In this document: positions 37,880-51,350 of the stretch, piece after piece
Layout: each line of letters starts with the position of its first letter
Numbering within the stretch: position 1 is the stretch's first letter
Assembly: GCA_029532625.1 (NCBI GenBank)
Contig: JARFXM010000003.1
Span: 992,001 to 1,056,000 of the forward strand
DNA from: Lomentospora prolificans
Taxonomy: Eukaryota; Ascomycota; Sordariomycetes; Microascales; Microascaceae
Reading direction: 5' to 3'
DNA length: 64,000 nucleotides
Notes under the pieces: model-generated
Database searches by the model: none
Told to the model about the DNA's origin: nothing
The model's input: only the letters and a program-made list of their open reading frames with translations
Translations under genes and position numbers: made by a program

Positions 37880-39640
37880 AGGTTATATTTTATAGTTTAT
37901 ATAAAATAATAATATTCCTATACTTTTTAATATATTAGTATTATAAGTATATTAAGCTAGGGGTAGTAATACTATCTAAATATTTTACTTTTAGTTAATA
38001 TAATATTATAAATAAATTTCTAGTATTTAGTTTACTTATTCTATCTACTTTTATATCTTAGGCTAGTAAGCTATAGATAACTTATAGTTAATACCTAGCC
38101 TATTTAAAAGGCTCTAGTAAAATAAGAAGTAAAGATACCTTCTCTATTAGTATTAATTTCTTCTAGTAGATTATAGTTTACTACTACTATTTATAGGAAT
38201 AGTTCTATAATTAAAGTATTTTTATAATTATATTATATAATATAAAGTAAGTATATTTTATAAGTTAATCTATAATTATTATACTATTATTATATTTAAC
38301 TCTTATAATTAAGTCTTTTAACTTTAGTAATTTAATAATAAAGTTAATAATTATCTTTTATTATAGTACTTCTAGTATTAGTATTAGCTATAATAATTTT
38401 TATAGTTTATAAGTTTTTATTCTTTATATTTAAAATATATTTAGTAAGTACTTTCTTAACTACTATTTTTTTAAACTATAAAGTATTCTTTTAGTATTCT
38501 TTTAATAATTTTTATAATTCCTAGGTATTTACTAAGTAGTAACTTATATATTACTTATATTTATTTCCTAGATAATTTTAGGAGTACTAGTATATTCCCT
38601 TTATACTATCTTTAATCTAGATTTTTATAATAGATTTTAATTTCTTTTATTATTTTAATAGTAGTATTAACTTAGTAGTTTATAGCTAGTTATTATAAGC
38701 TTTTTTATTTATTATAATAGAATACTATACTAACCTTCTTAGATATCTTCTAGAAATAGTCTAGTTATTAGTTAAGTATATTAACCTATTTATTTTCTTT
38801 CCTTTTAATATATATAATTTTAAAGTTATATTTAAAAATAATTTAATTTATTAGACTTATTACTTATATAATTAACTCTTTAGTAATCTTAAAATTAGTA
38901 AGGTTTTTATAATTAAAATAAATAATAATAAGGTATTTTATACTTATAAAGTAGTATTTTTATTCTTTAAAACTTTAATAATTACTATAAGTTCTTTATC
39001 TAGGATCTTATATTATAGTATAAGTTTATTTAACTCTTTTTAAAATAATAATAATTAAATATAATTTCTTTTATTTAACTTTTTATCTAAGTTATACTCT
39101 TAGTATGTAGTCTAATATATTTATTTTAACTTTAAAAAGTTTACTAGAGTTTACTTTATATAATACTAGTTATTTATAAATACTCTATTTTACTTCTTAA
39201 AATATATATTATTATTCTAGTCTTTATATAAAAGTACTTTTATTCTTTATAAGTTCTATAAGAGGTTATACCCTTTTATTATAGTCTTTTAGGAACTTTT
39301 AGTAGAAGTTAATAAATCCTAAGAATCCTTATACTTTAATAACTATTTAAAATACTAGCTAGTTAAGTATAGCCTTAAATCTTAATTCCTATATTCTAAT
39401 TTTTCTTAGTTAGATAGTATATTTAAAGAAGTCTACCTTTTATATATATAAGTAACTCTTTTTTTAATCTATTAATAAGTTAGTATTATAAAGTTTTTAT
39501 AATACTTTTTTAATATATTTCTTATACTCTTTTAAAGTTTCTAAGAAGATAAAAATATTATTTAAGTAGGTAATTATAAATCAATCTAGGTACTCTTATA
39601 GAATATAGCTAATTATAGTTTAAAAGGTTATTAATATATT
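37880..39640 (-). pseudogene. Ty3/Gypsy pol relic: RT (39,290-39,620) and integrase (about 38,000-38,350)
   Basis: Read on the minus strand, 39,570 downward gives YLNNIFIFLETLKEYKK, the YLDD RT active site with both Asp codons changed to Asn. It continues with NTNLLID and later SFLGY- and GFLGFINFY-like segments (GFLGFINFYxKFLKDY), all diagnostic of Ty3/Gypsy. Integrase follows at lower coordinates with LIIELFL and INTNREGIFTSYF. Stops are TAA/TAG at expected Gln/Trp positions. It is the pol of the element at 34,737-41,913. Confidence 0.85.
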
Positions 39641-41795
39641 TATAAGTTTAAATAGTATAATATAATATTTAAAATATTTATATTAAGTATAAAAAGCTAT
39701 CTTCTATTTATCTTCTTCCTTAATTCTAATAGAGTTATATATCCTTTTAAAGTTTAAAGTAGTAAACTTATTTACTTTCTATAGTCTACCTCTTAATTTT
39801 AATATTAGTAATAATAAATAAAAGTTTTTAATAATAATCTTATTAAGTTAATAGTAATTTATATATATATATAGTCTTCTATTCTTCTTTAGTATAAAGA
39901 GGATAAGGTATCCTATTAGTAATATTAAAAGGCTAATAAACCTTTTCTTAATATTCTCTTATATATAATCTTAAAATCCCTTTAATTAATTTTTATTTAG
40001 GTTATATATAAATATAAACTTAGATTATATTCCTAATTTAAGATAAATCTTATAATCCTATTTACTATATTTAAAAAATCTAATTTCTAATTCTTCTATA
40101 AGTATTTTACTATACTTATAATATTATAATAATAAGTTCTAGATTATTTCTTTTTTTATTAATATAATTATATTACTTATTATATACTTATTATATAATA
40201 TATTATTTAATTCTCTTTATACTTCTTCCCTCTTAATAATTTAAATCTTTAGTAATAAGTACTTTAATATATACTATTATTTAAAAAGTTCTTAGTTTAT
40301 TTAGTATAAGCTATTTTAATTAATATTATTTAAAGATTAAACTATTTAATAAATTCTCTTTAGATCCTAGTCTAAGTAAGCTAATTAGTAACTAAATTTA
40401 TTCTTAAATATTTAGTTCTTAATTATAGTATTCTAATTATAATAGGATAGTTTAATTCTATAATATTAAAAGAGATTTTATTAGGTTAGTCTTAGATTAT
40501 AATATTAAGATATATAATTTTTATATTTATTATACCTTTTTTATATATAATAATTTCCTTTTTATAATTACTTAATAAGTATAATTATTCTTTATAATTC
40601 TATAGGAGTTATAGTTTATTTATTATATTTAATAAGATAAAACTTTCTTATATTCTACTATTTATTAAAGTTTTATATATTTATTCTTAAATTATAATTA
40701 ATACTTTTAGATATTTGGTTTATTTAAGCTTATAATATTTAGACTTTAGTTTTCTATTATTATAGCTTATTTATAGTTTTCTTATACTTTCTTAAAGGTA
40801 TTTTTAAGGTTTTATCTTTATTTTTCCTTATATTATTATTTATATTCTTTTATAATTTACCTTTTTTATTAGTATTATTTATAGTCTTATTTAACTATTT
40901 ATATATTAGCTTTTCTAATTATATAGAGTTCTTACTCTATTATTTTAATTTCTTTTTCTATAAGTTTAGTATATACTTATATAGCTATTATATTTATACT
41001 ATTAAGTTCTAGTTTAAACTTTTAAACTTATCCTTATATTTCTATAATAAGTTTATTATATTTAGTTATCTATTCTAGGATATAAGTAATAGTTTTATTA
41101 TTCTTATAGGTTATAGCTTTTATAAATTCTTCTATATCCTTAGTTCTTAATTCTATATATTCTATTCTTCTAGCTATTTCTACTTATTATATTTTAATTT
41201 AACTAAGTTTTTTAATTATTAGTTTAAATTATTTTAGTAGATTATTCTTTTAGTTTTTATCTAGTTAGTTATATAAAGTATTATTTAGCTTATTAATTAC
41301 TTCTTTAAAGTTTTAGACTTTTTTTACTAGTTTTTTTAGTATTTTTAATATACTTATTATTTTTCTAAGAGGTATTTTCTTTTTTAATAATAGAAATTAC
41401 CTTTTAATAAAAGAAAGTCTTTAATTTTTAACTTTTTTCCCTTTTTATTACTATTAAAAAGTAATTCAGATTTATTCTATATATTAAATATACTCTATAA
41501 GTTATTCTTTACCTTATTTATAATTATAGTACTTCTAGTAGAATATAATAATATTTAGTTTTTTAGCTTCTACTTCTAGGTACTTTTTAAGTATTATAAG
41601 TATTTTCTTTTTAATATTATTAACTTTAGAGTTACTTAGTCTAACCTTTTCTTATTCTATAGTTATAAGAGCTTATAGTTTCTATAGATAGTATCTAGCT
41701 TTATCTTTCCTATTATAATATACTTAGTAATTATTATTATAGTATATAATCTAATATACTACTTTATAGTTTAGGATTATACTACTAGCTAGGGT
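39641..41795 (-). other. Upstream (gag/protease) part of the Gypsy relic, unreadable
   Basis: By position this should hold gag and protease of the minus-strand element. It is too heavily mutated for me to identify motifs. Confidence 0.4.
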
Positions 41796-41913
41796 CTAAG
41801 CCTAGATTATAAATACTACCTAATCCTAGTTCTTCTAGGTTATACTAGGGTTTACCCTTTTCTGCCATGCTTGTCTGCCTGGCCTGCATAAGAGGTCATG
41901 TCAGCCCATGACA

Positions 41914-42242
41914 CTTCTAAGGCTCTTTAACTAACTTCTTTTTATATTTTTAACTTCTATTTAAGTATAATATAAAGTAGCTCTAAACCATTTCTAGATT
42001 ATCTCTAAACTATCTTAAAACTCTCTAATTTAAGGATTTAAAATACTAGATCTTAAAGAGTCTGAAAGATAATATCTTAGAACTTACTAAATCTATTATT
42101 CTTACCTCAAAATACTTTTAGTAGAACTCTCCTAACTTTTATAATAATTCTAAAGTATTTAGAAATTAAAGTAAGTTAGTTCTTAGTTTTAACTATATAT
42201 AGCTAGATATGACTTAGCCTTTGATAAAAGAATCTTTTTATA
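41914..42242 (+). repeat. LTR2, 3' part
   Basis: This is the continuation of the LTR2 interrupted at 34,736, ending CTTTTTATA at 42,242. Its first five bases are the CTTCT target duplication. Confidence 0.8.
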
Positions 42243-42258
42243 ATAAATATTTTAAAAC

Positions 42259-45200
42259 TATAAGGGAATATAATATAGTTATACTTAAGTAAGAAGGACC
42301 TAAGTCTTATAGAATTAGATTAAGGAGTATTTACTCTAAGCTTATAAAATTAAAATATAAAGACTTTAGTTTAAAGAGCCCCCTTGTCTTCTAAGGCTCT
42401 TTACCTAACTTCCTTTTATATTTCTATCCTATCTTCTATATAAGTAAAATATAAGCTAGCTCTAAACTTTATTTTAAATAGTCCTTAAATTATCTTAAAA
42501 TAATTTTTAATCTGAGAATATAAAACACTAGATTCTGAATAATTTAAAAAATAATGTTTTTAAACTTATTAATTTATTATTCTTTTTTTGAAGTATTATT
42601 AGTAAAAACTCGTTTAATTTTTACTGTAGTTCTAAAATATTTAGAAATTAAAAAGACTTAGTTCTTAGTTGTAATTAACTTAAATCTAATTTAACTTTTA
42701 ATAAAAGAATCCTTTTATACTAAACTTTTAAGAATTTATAAGTAGTCTCTAATTTAGGATCTGTACATAGTATTCTTCCTTATTTAAAAACCTAATATAA
42801 AAAATGTAAAAAAATAGGATAATTAATTTCTAGATTTTTTAATTTAAGATTATTATTAAATAGAATCTATATTCGTTGTTATTTTTTATTAAAGTATTAT
42901 ACGGTTTATTTATCCTTAATATTAAATCTAAAAGTTCTCTTTTTATTCTTTAAAGTATTTAGAGATTAATTAGCTCTTTATAATTCTAGAATTTTAAAAA
43001 TTTCTCTTCTTTTATAACCTTATAGTAAATATAGTTATTATTGATAATATTTATTATATTATTTAGAGCTTCTTATTTCCTTGTAAAGGGCTCCTACTTT
43101 TAAAATGGTTCTTAGGAAGTCTATTATATCTTCTAGCTTCTAGCTTCTAGCTTCTCTTTTTCTTTTCTTCTGTTTCAAATTAACAATTCTATTATACTTG
43201 TATTCTTATTTAGAGACTTTTTAATTATATATCTAAATTTACTTAATATAATAGCTTATATATTAGATAATATAACTTATTAAGCTCTTATTATAGTAAA
43301 AGTTTAATTAATATTAAGTTTAATAATAAATAAGATTAGCTAATTAAATTTAATTTTAAGCTTAAATTTTAATATATTTTATTAATCTATTTAGATTTAT
43401 TCTTTCTTTATATTAATAGTTTTAAAAAGTTAGTTAATAATTTATATTTAACATCAAGTATATATTATCTTATAATTTATTTAACTTTGATTTGGTTTAA
43501 ATATATTTAATTAAACTTTAATAAATTCCTTTTACTTTTTTAAATTTATTTTAATAATATATTATTATTTAATAAAGATTAATTATATTTTAGTTTTAAA
43601 GGAGGTTATTAATAATACTATAATTAATATATTAATTAAATTTTAATATTTATTATACTTTTCTTTATAGAATTTTAAAGACTTATTATATATATATATT
43701 TCTTAATAGAAATAGATTTAATAAAATATTTTTATATAAAAAATAATAACTTTTATATTCTTTAATTAATATCATTATCGTTTTCTAAATTAAAAGTATG
43801 AATTTTTTTTAATTATTTTAGGATTAATATCTTATTTTTTAATTACTATGATTAATAGTATTATATTTATTTATTATATTTAAATCATTTCTAGTTGTTA
43901 ATTATTAAATTAGAGAAAATAACTTAGTTTACTTAAAATATTTAGATTTATTAATTATAAATAGTAGAAAATATTTATTTATTAAGAATATGAATTGTAA
44001 ATTTTTCATATATTCTAAAAAAAATTAAGTTAAATTATTTTATTTTCCAGATTTATATTAATTTTTTATCTTTATCTAAAATATCATTTTACTAAAAGTT
44101 TAATAAATGAACAAATAAAAATTTTATAAAAGTTTTGTATAAATTATATAAATTTATAGTATATATTAATAATTAAATTATTATTATAATTAAAATTTGT
44201 CTTTTTATATTTATTTTAAAATACTTTATCAGTTAATTAAATTTTGAATAGACTTTCTAGACTGTTCTTTAAAAGATAAAATTAAAATTAAAGATTATTA
44301 TAAATAATTTATTACTTAATATTCTTATAAAAGCTTTCAGTATTCTAATTTTATTATTTTAGGAAATCTTTTAGTAATTTTATTCTTTTCTTTTTACTTT
44401 TTTTAAAAATTATATTATAATAGTTTACTTAGATATATTATCTAAGCTCTCTAGTAGCTCTTGGCTATTCTATTTAGCTAGAAATCCTATATACTTTACT
44501 AGATAAAACTCAATTTTACTTTGTATTTATTTTTTTTTAATAATTTCCTTAAACTTTGATACTTTTAGTTTATTTTCTAAATCTAAGACAATTAAAAATA
44601 TTTTTATTTTCTTATCTTTTTGAAATTTTACAAAGTTTATTACAAATATAAGTATAATCACTAATACTTTATAAAGAAATTAAGTTAATAAATCTTTTAT
44701 TTATGTGATTAAGGATTTTAATATAAATATAAATTAATATTAGTTCCTTTTATATTATCTTGTAAATCTTTTTAAATAGAGAATATAATTATTCATCTTA
44801 TTTTAAAAATAAAATCTATTCTATATTTATTATCTTCTTTATACTTTAATTATAACTATTTAATATCTTATTGTTCATTTTTAAACTTTCTATGAGTAGT
44901 TTAATCATTTTTAATATTCTTAGTTTAGAATTAGTTTAAATAAATTAATACTTTTATAAATTAAAAGTAGTATTTATATAATATTCTAAATGAAAAGTTT
45001 AATAATTTAATTTAATTAATTATCATTAATAAACTTTACTTATTTTAAGATCTAATTTTATTAAGTAGTTTGACTAATATATACTTTTGAGAGATAAATT
45101 ACTGATCTTTAATTTATTGTATTTTATTTATCTATTTATTTAAAAAGAAATTATATAGTAGGTAATTAATCTTAAATTTTTTAATCTTAAAAAGTTTTAT

Positions 45201-48200
45201 TTAGGTGTAATTAGTAAATAATATTTTCAATTACTTATAATATTAATAAATATATTAAAGTAATATTTAATTCTTTATAAAAATTTAAATTAAATTAAAT
45301 ACTTAAAGGTCTTTTATTAATTAGAATAAACTTTATAATTTAGTAAAATATTATTATTAAAATAGTATTTATTTATTTCTTATTTTAAATTTATCTTTCT
45401 AAAAGTTTTATAATAAAATTAAAACTAATTTCTTAAAAAGAATATTTATATAAAAGTAAAAGCATTAATTTTTTATAGGATTTATATGAAGGTTTTTATA
45501 TTTTTTAATATTATATAGAGATTCTAATATACTTATATATATCTATTTTTAAGTTCTTTTAATAGAGTTTATATTTTAGTTATTCTACTATATGGTTTCT
45601 TCTAAATAATTTATTTTTAGATTATTATAATATTTCTTAATAAATTCTACTTCAAGATCTTTTTAGTTAAATATAATAGTTTTTTTTTATAAAGTAACAA
45701 TCTTTATTCCTAATAATAAAGAAATCTTTCTTCAAGTCTTCCTAGAATATAGTATTTAACCTTTTAATAATATAAATTTACTTCTTATAATATTTTATTT
45801 TATTTTATAATTTCTCTAGTTTTTTATTATAATATAATTTAAATTTTTATTAATTTTCTTTTAAAAAAGTAAGTTTAGTTAAAGTTTTATAAAAGCTAAT
45901 CAATTATTTTATTAATAAAGTTTCTTATTTTATTTTTAAATTTTATTAAATATAAATATCGTTTTAAAATAACTTTTACTGTTTTTCTAAATTATAATTT
46001 ATATTATAACTTTATTCTTTTATATCTAGTATTTCTCTTATTCTTAAGAGTTCTTTTTTCTAGGATTTATAATTCTTATCCTTTACTTCTAAGGGATTGA
46101 ATCTAAATATAAATTTCTAAATTAGTAGCATTTATAACTCTATAACTAACTTTTTAATAATATTTTAGTAAGTAGGGTTCTCTTTTATATAGTTTAGATA
46201 TTTAGATAAAGGTTAGTAGGGTATATCTTCCTTAATTAATAATTAAAATAAAAGTTAAATACTAATAGATTAGAGATTTATCTTTTAATCTTTCTTTTTA
46301 AATCTTTAGTCAAAGTATTAACTACTTTTTTTAAAGTAGTATAATTAATAAGAACATTAAAAATTTCTTTTTATTAAAAGTTTTTTAAATATATCTATAA
46401 TTGATCTATAATAAATAATAATTAATAGAAAGTTAAATAGTTTATAGTAACAGGTATTTTATTAATAGTTTAGTTAATAAATTAATCTTAAATATAAATT
46501 TAAAATTCTTTAAAATATATATACAAATTCTTCAAATTATCTTTAATATATAATCTAATTTTATAAATTTTGATATATAAGAAGAACTTTATTAGTTCAA
46601 GTAAAATTAAGAGTTTGTAATTTAATTTAAATTATAATATATATTTTTAAATAAAATCTTAAGAGAGTAAATTTGTCCTTATTTTAATACTTAGATCTAA
46701 TTATATTTTATTTTATTTTAACCTAGTTTAGATTTTAGTTTTTTTATATAATGCTAATAATAAAAACTTTTATTCTAGGATAAAGGTAAAAAAGTAAAAA
46801 GATTTTTTTGGTTCTTTTTTTAAATTAGTAATTAAATTATAATCTTGAATATCAAATATACTCAATATAAAAGTCTAAATTAACTTTTTTATAAATAGTT
46901 TTATATTAAATAACCTAATTATTGATAACTATAATATTGAAATTTTAATTTTTTTAAAATATAGGTCTTAATTTAATTGTCTGAAAGTAAGATAAAATAT
47001 AAATTTATCTTTTAATAATTTATTATTTTTATAATTAAGTTTTAATTTCTTATAATATTAATTTATAATTTATTAAAGTTTATTTAAAATTAATTATTTG
47101 CTTTTAAACTAGTTCTCCTTTTTAAATTTAATTTCTCTTTTTTTAATAGATTATTAGAGTTCATTATCTACTAACCTTAATATATATAACTTTATAATAT
47201 AGTGAAATAATAATTATTTCTTCTAATTTCTTTTATACTTACTTATTTAATTTAAAAAAGAAATTTTATACTATTTATTATTTAATTTATCTTTTAAAAC
47301 TTCTTTTAATCTAGTTTGAAAATTAAACTATTTTATTTCTAAATATATTAAAAATATATTTCTTTTATTTTAATTTAGAAAGAATTCTTTATGATTTTTA
47401 CTTCTAGATTTTATAATATTAGTAATCTTATTTAATGAAAATAAATAAATTATAAATAATTAAAATATATTCTAATTCTTTAATATATTATTACTAAAAA
47501 GTTTAAAAGTAACTTTTAGTATTAGGGTTTATAAGATTTTATATTATTTAAGAGTATATTCTAATATAGTTAAGTTTCTATTAATAATTCTTTTATATTA
47601 ATTAGTAATAAAAGTTAAATAAGTTTTATATAGATTTTCATAAGTAAAGTAATTATATTTCTAAGAGTTTTTTAACATAATTATAGTAAAAAAGTACTTA
47701 GAGATATTATAAATTCTAATAAAGAAATAATATAAGATATTAGTACTTTATATTCAAGTTTAAACTAAGATTATTATTTAAATTTAGTAGTATCATTTTA
47801 TCTCAGTAAAAACTAAAGAATTATAAAGGAGTATAATATAATTATACTTAAGTAAAAACGTACTTAGTATCATAAATTAGATTAAGAATTATTTACTATA
47901 AGTTTATAGAATTATAATATAAAGATTTTAATTTAAAAAGCCTTTTTTCTTCAAAAGCTTTAAACTAACTTTTTTTTTCTATTTTTGTTTTCTATTTCAG
48001 TAGAAGATAAACTAGCTCTAAATTCTATTCTAGATAGTCTCTAGATTATCTTAGAATAATCTTTAATTTAGGGGTCTATAATACTAGATTCTAAGTAGTC
48101 TAAAAAATAATGTCTTAAGATTTATTAATTTATTATTCTCTTTTTAGAGTATCTTTAGTAAAACTCTTTTAATTTCTATTATAGTCTTAAAGTATTTAGG

Positions 48201-48270
48201 GATTAAAAAGAGTTAGTTCTTAGTTCTAGCTAGACTAAATCTAACTTAACCTTTAATAAATCCCTTTATA
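42259..48270 (+). mobile_element. LTR2 retrotransposon relic, copy 2 (6.0 kb)
   Basis: LTR2 copies at 42,259-42,719 (461 bp) and 47,822-48,270 (449 bp) lie in the same orientation and bound 5.1 kb. The interior aligns with copy 1 and with fragments at 14.9-17.7, 21.9-22.5, 22.9-27.1 and 33.7-34.6 kb, so it is the best reference for this family. The flanks (AAAAC and ATAAA) do not match. Coding content is obliterated: TA-rich throughout and no motif readable. Confidence 0.7.
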
Positions 48271-48448
48271 ATAAAAGTATATCCAGTATTATATTTAGTA
48301 GTCTAGATATATAAAAGATTTTAGAATTAAATTATAATAGTTAATTTACTATATTTATCAATTTTAAATTAACTTTATTAAAATCTATAATCTTTAATAA
48401 GATATCTTTAATAATCTTTTTTAATAGTAAGTAATTTATAAAGATTAC

Positions 48449-48797
48449 TATTACAGCTCATGCCATATCTGCTTGCTTGCTAGCTACCAAGCTGCTAATA
48501 AGTAAGCAGGAGGGTTCTATAACACTATTTATAGATTCAATATAGTTACTAGTTCACATAAGTTCACCTCTATATAGTCAGTTAGTATATAGATAGGTAT
48601 TCTCTTATAATAGTAAAATAGTCTTATTCTTTCTATCTAGCTTATAGTTCCTTACTTCCTTTATATATTCCTTACCTTCAACCTTTAGTATTACTTACTT
48701 ACTGCCAAGGTTCTGCTAGAGCATGTTTATGCTTGCTTATATTAGTGTGGTGTGTTATAGAGCGCCTCCATGCTTGCTTGTATGATATAGCATAACA
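48449..48797 (+). repeat. Solo LTR1, 349 bp, TSD ATTAC
   Basis: It starts TATTACAGCTCATGCC and ends ATGATATAGCATAACA, flanked by ATTAC at 48,444-48,448 and 48,798-48,802. It is only lightly mutated. Confidence 0.85.
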
Positions 48798-50149
48798 ATT
48801 ACTATTAAAGATCTATTTACCTTAATTATCTTCTATAATATTTTACTATTTAGATAATTATTAATAATTCTACTTTATTGACTTATATTTCTTTTCTATA
48901 TTTACTTATATATAAGATAGAAAGTATAATAGCTATAACTCCTTTACTATAATATCCTTTCCTAGAATAGATTAGCTATCCTATTCCTTACTATATAGCT
49001 AGAATATATATATATACTAAAAGTAATTCTACTAGTTCTATTTTTAAGAATAGTATCTAATCTAGATATATATAATATAATAGTATTTATTTATAAAGAA
49101 AGGATTATAATTCTACAAATACTTCTTATTCTTCTAGTATTAAGATAAACTTATACTTACTTTCTTCTTTTTCTATTATTTACTACTTTTCCTAAATGTA
49201 ATCTCCTAACTCTCCTATACTTCCTTTAGCTCTATAGTCTTTTACTTCTATAATAGTATAATCTATATATTAAACTATAGGATTATTATATAAATAAACA
49301 TTACCATATCAATATAATATTCTACTTATTCTAGATTATTACGGTATTATATTCTTTACTTAAATCCTAGAATATAATTACTAGTCTTCTACTTACTATT
49401 ACTATTAAATATATAATTAAGAAAAATAATATTAGGAAAGTCTATAAAGAATTTACTAACATATATAAGTAATTCCTACTTATTATCTATATTATAGTTT
49501 TTATATAATATAGATACTCTTCTTTTATATTATTAAAGATTATAATATTATTAATATAAGCTTATATACAATAAGAATACTTAAACAAATAATCTATATA
49601 CTATTATATTAATACTAGTAAATTTATGAACGTTATAAATACTATACTTAACTATTCTAATCCTTAGGGACTAATTATTATTATATAGTCTTAGCATTTA
49701 TACCAAGCAAGAAGCTAATAGAAAAGCTTTTTACTATTTAAGATAGTAAATATTTACTTTTTATGTAATGTTTTTATAATATATTCCTAATTTAATAGTA
49801 AGTAGATATCTAGTATTACCTACTTATTCACCAAGGGATGGGGCCAAAAGTCAACCCACTCTTTTATATGCATATACCTACCTTCTTACATAGAAGTAGA
49901 TAGATCCACTAATTTCTTCTCAAACATCCCCACCCACCTATCTACAGCCTATAATGGGTCACCAAACTGCATTTTCACCTACTGCACAGGCGATGATTAT
50001 TGCATTGCAGACCTATAGTAAAGCCTGTTTCTGATATTACATCGATCTTTAATACTAATAGTAGCCAGGTCTATAGGATCTACTATTAGGCAAGAGACTA
50101 TGAATTTGATAATAATACCCCTATTCTAGCTACTACTAGTATCTTCACT

Positions 50150-51350
50150 AATAAACTATAATCTAGAAGACTATAAAAACATATAGAAGATATAAAATAG
50201 AAAGTCCTTAAAAAGGTCTATATAACTAAGGATACCTATACTTTTAGTACTAGGCAACTATTATATCAACTAAAAGATAAAGGTATAGATATCTTACTAT
50301 AGACTATATATAGAATTCTATATTATGCTAGCCTTTGAAAATACTACCTAATAGTGAAACCAGGGCTTATAAAAGTAATAAAAGCTATATATTTACAGTA
50401 CTACCAGACCTATTAGGATTAGACTATAGATGACTAGTAGAATATCATCTAGAAAGATAAAATAGTAGTTTAACTATTAGCTAGGAAGGGTAGATTTTAG
50501 GTATAGTGAATACTAGAAGAATATTATAATGAAATAGTTAATTAGTATATAATGGGATATGATATAGTCATACTTAAGCAAGAAGGTCCTAAGTATTATA
50601 GAGTCAGGCTAGGAAATACTTACTATTAGTTCATAGAATCATAATCTAGAGACTTCAGCTTAAAGAGCCCTCCTTCCCTTAGAGGCTCTTTAACTACCTT
50701 CTTTTATATTTCTATCCTATTATTTACTTAAGTAGGATATAGGCTAGCTCTAGACTCTATTCTAGATAGTCCCTAGGCTATCTTAGAATAGTCTCTAACC
50801 TAGGGTCTATAGTACTAGATTCTAGGTAGTATAAAGGTTAATATCTTAAGACTTATTAATCTATTATTCCTATTTTAGAGTATCCTTAGTAAAACTCTCC
50901 TAACTCCTATAGTAGTCCTAGAGTGTTTAGGGATTAGTAGGAGTTAATCCTTAGTACTAGTTAGGCTATATCTAACTTGATCTTTAATGAAAGAATCCCT
51001 TTATATAGTAGTAGTATAAAGGGTTCTCTAAATTTATATTATTTATATTCTAGGGGTTATTTTCTTATAATAAGAAGGGTTATATATTCTACTAGTTTAT
51101 AGAAATACTTACTAAAAAGAAGGTATTAGAACTAATTATTAAATAACTTAATATATAGATTAAACTAAAATACTATAAGTAGTAAGAACTAAATACTAGG
51201 ATAGCCTAGATAGGTTTATAAAATAAGCCTAGGAAGAAGCTTATATTTGATCCCCTTTATAAAGGAATACTAATAAAACTACCTAATTATCTATATAATA
51301 GCAGATAAAATACTAGTATATATATACTATTTTTAATAAACTTACTATAA
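50150..51350 (+). pseudogene. Tc1/mariner transposase relic, interrupted by LTR2
   Basis: Frames 5' of the LTR2 read LKDKGIDISYRTIYRILYY (helix-turn-helix, Tc1 type). Then, near 50,410-50,540, TIDD, NII-stop-KDK, LLARKGRF and ILEEYYNEIVN appear, matching the segment around the second catalytic Asp of Tc1 transposases. The Asp survives, but the adjacent Glu has become Lys and the Trp codons have become TAG. After 51,006 the frame resumes with FSYNKKGYIF-like and NKPRKK segments. The gene is dead. Confidence 0.8.
50548..51005 (+). repeat. Solo LTR2, 458 bp, TSD TAGTA, inside the transposase relic
   Basis: It runs from TATAATGGGATATG to AATCCCTTTATA, flanked by TAGTA at 50,543-50,547 and 51,006-51,010. 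Confidence 0.9.

Larger units (their letters stand above)
34737..41913 (-). mobile_element. Full-length Ty3/Gypsy element inserted in LTR2, TSD CTTCT
   Basis: The flanks CTTCT at 34,732-34,736 and 41,914-41,918 are identical, and the host LTR2 continues on both sides. The element ends are TATAATATTC (from TG) and CCCATGACA. The last ~118 bp (41,796-41,913) match 35,123-35,240 apart from C/T and G/A changes, so an LTR ends at each point. Minus-strand purine-rich AAAAGAAGGAGG lies directly upstream of the 3' LTR, as a polypurine tract should. The left LTR would be 504 bp, but I could trace the right one only over its outer part. It carries a nested 1.2-kb inverted-LTR insertion and a 108-bp LTR-like insertion. 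Confidence 0.8.
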
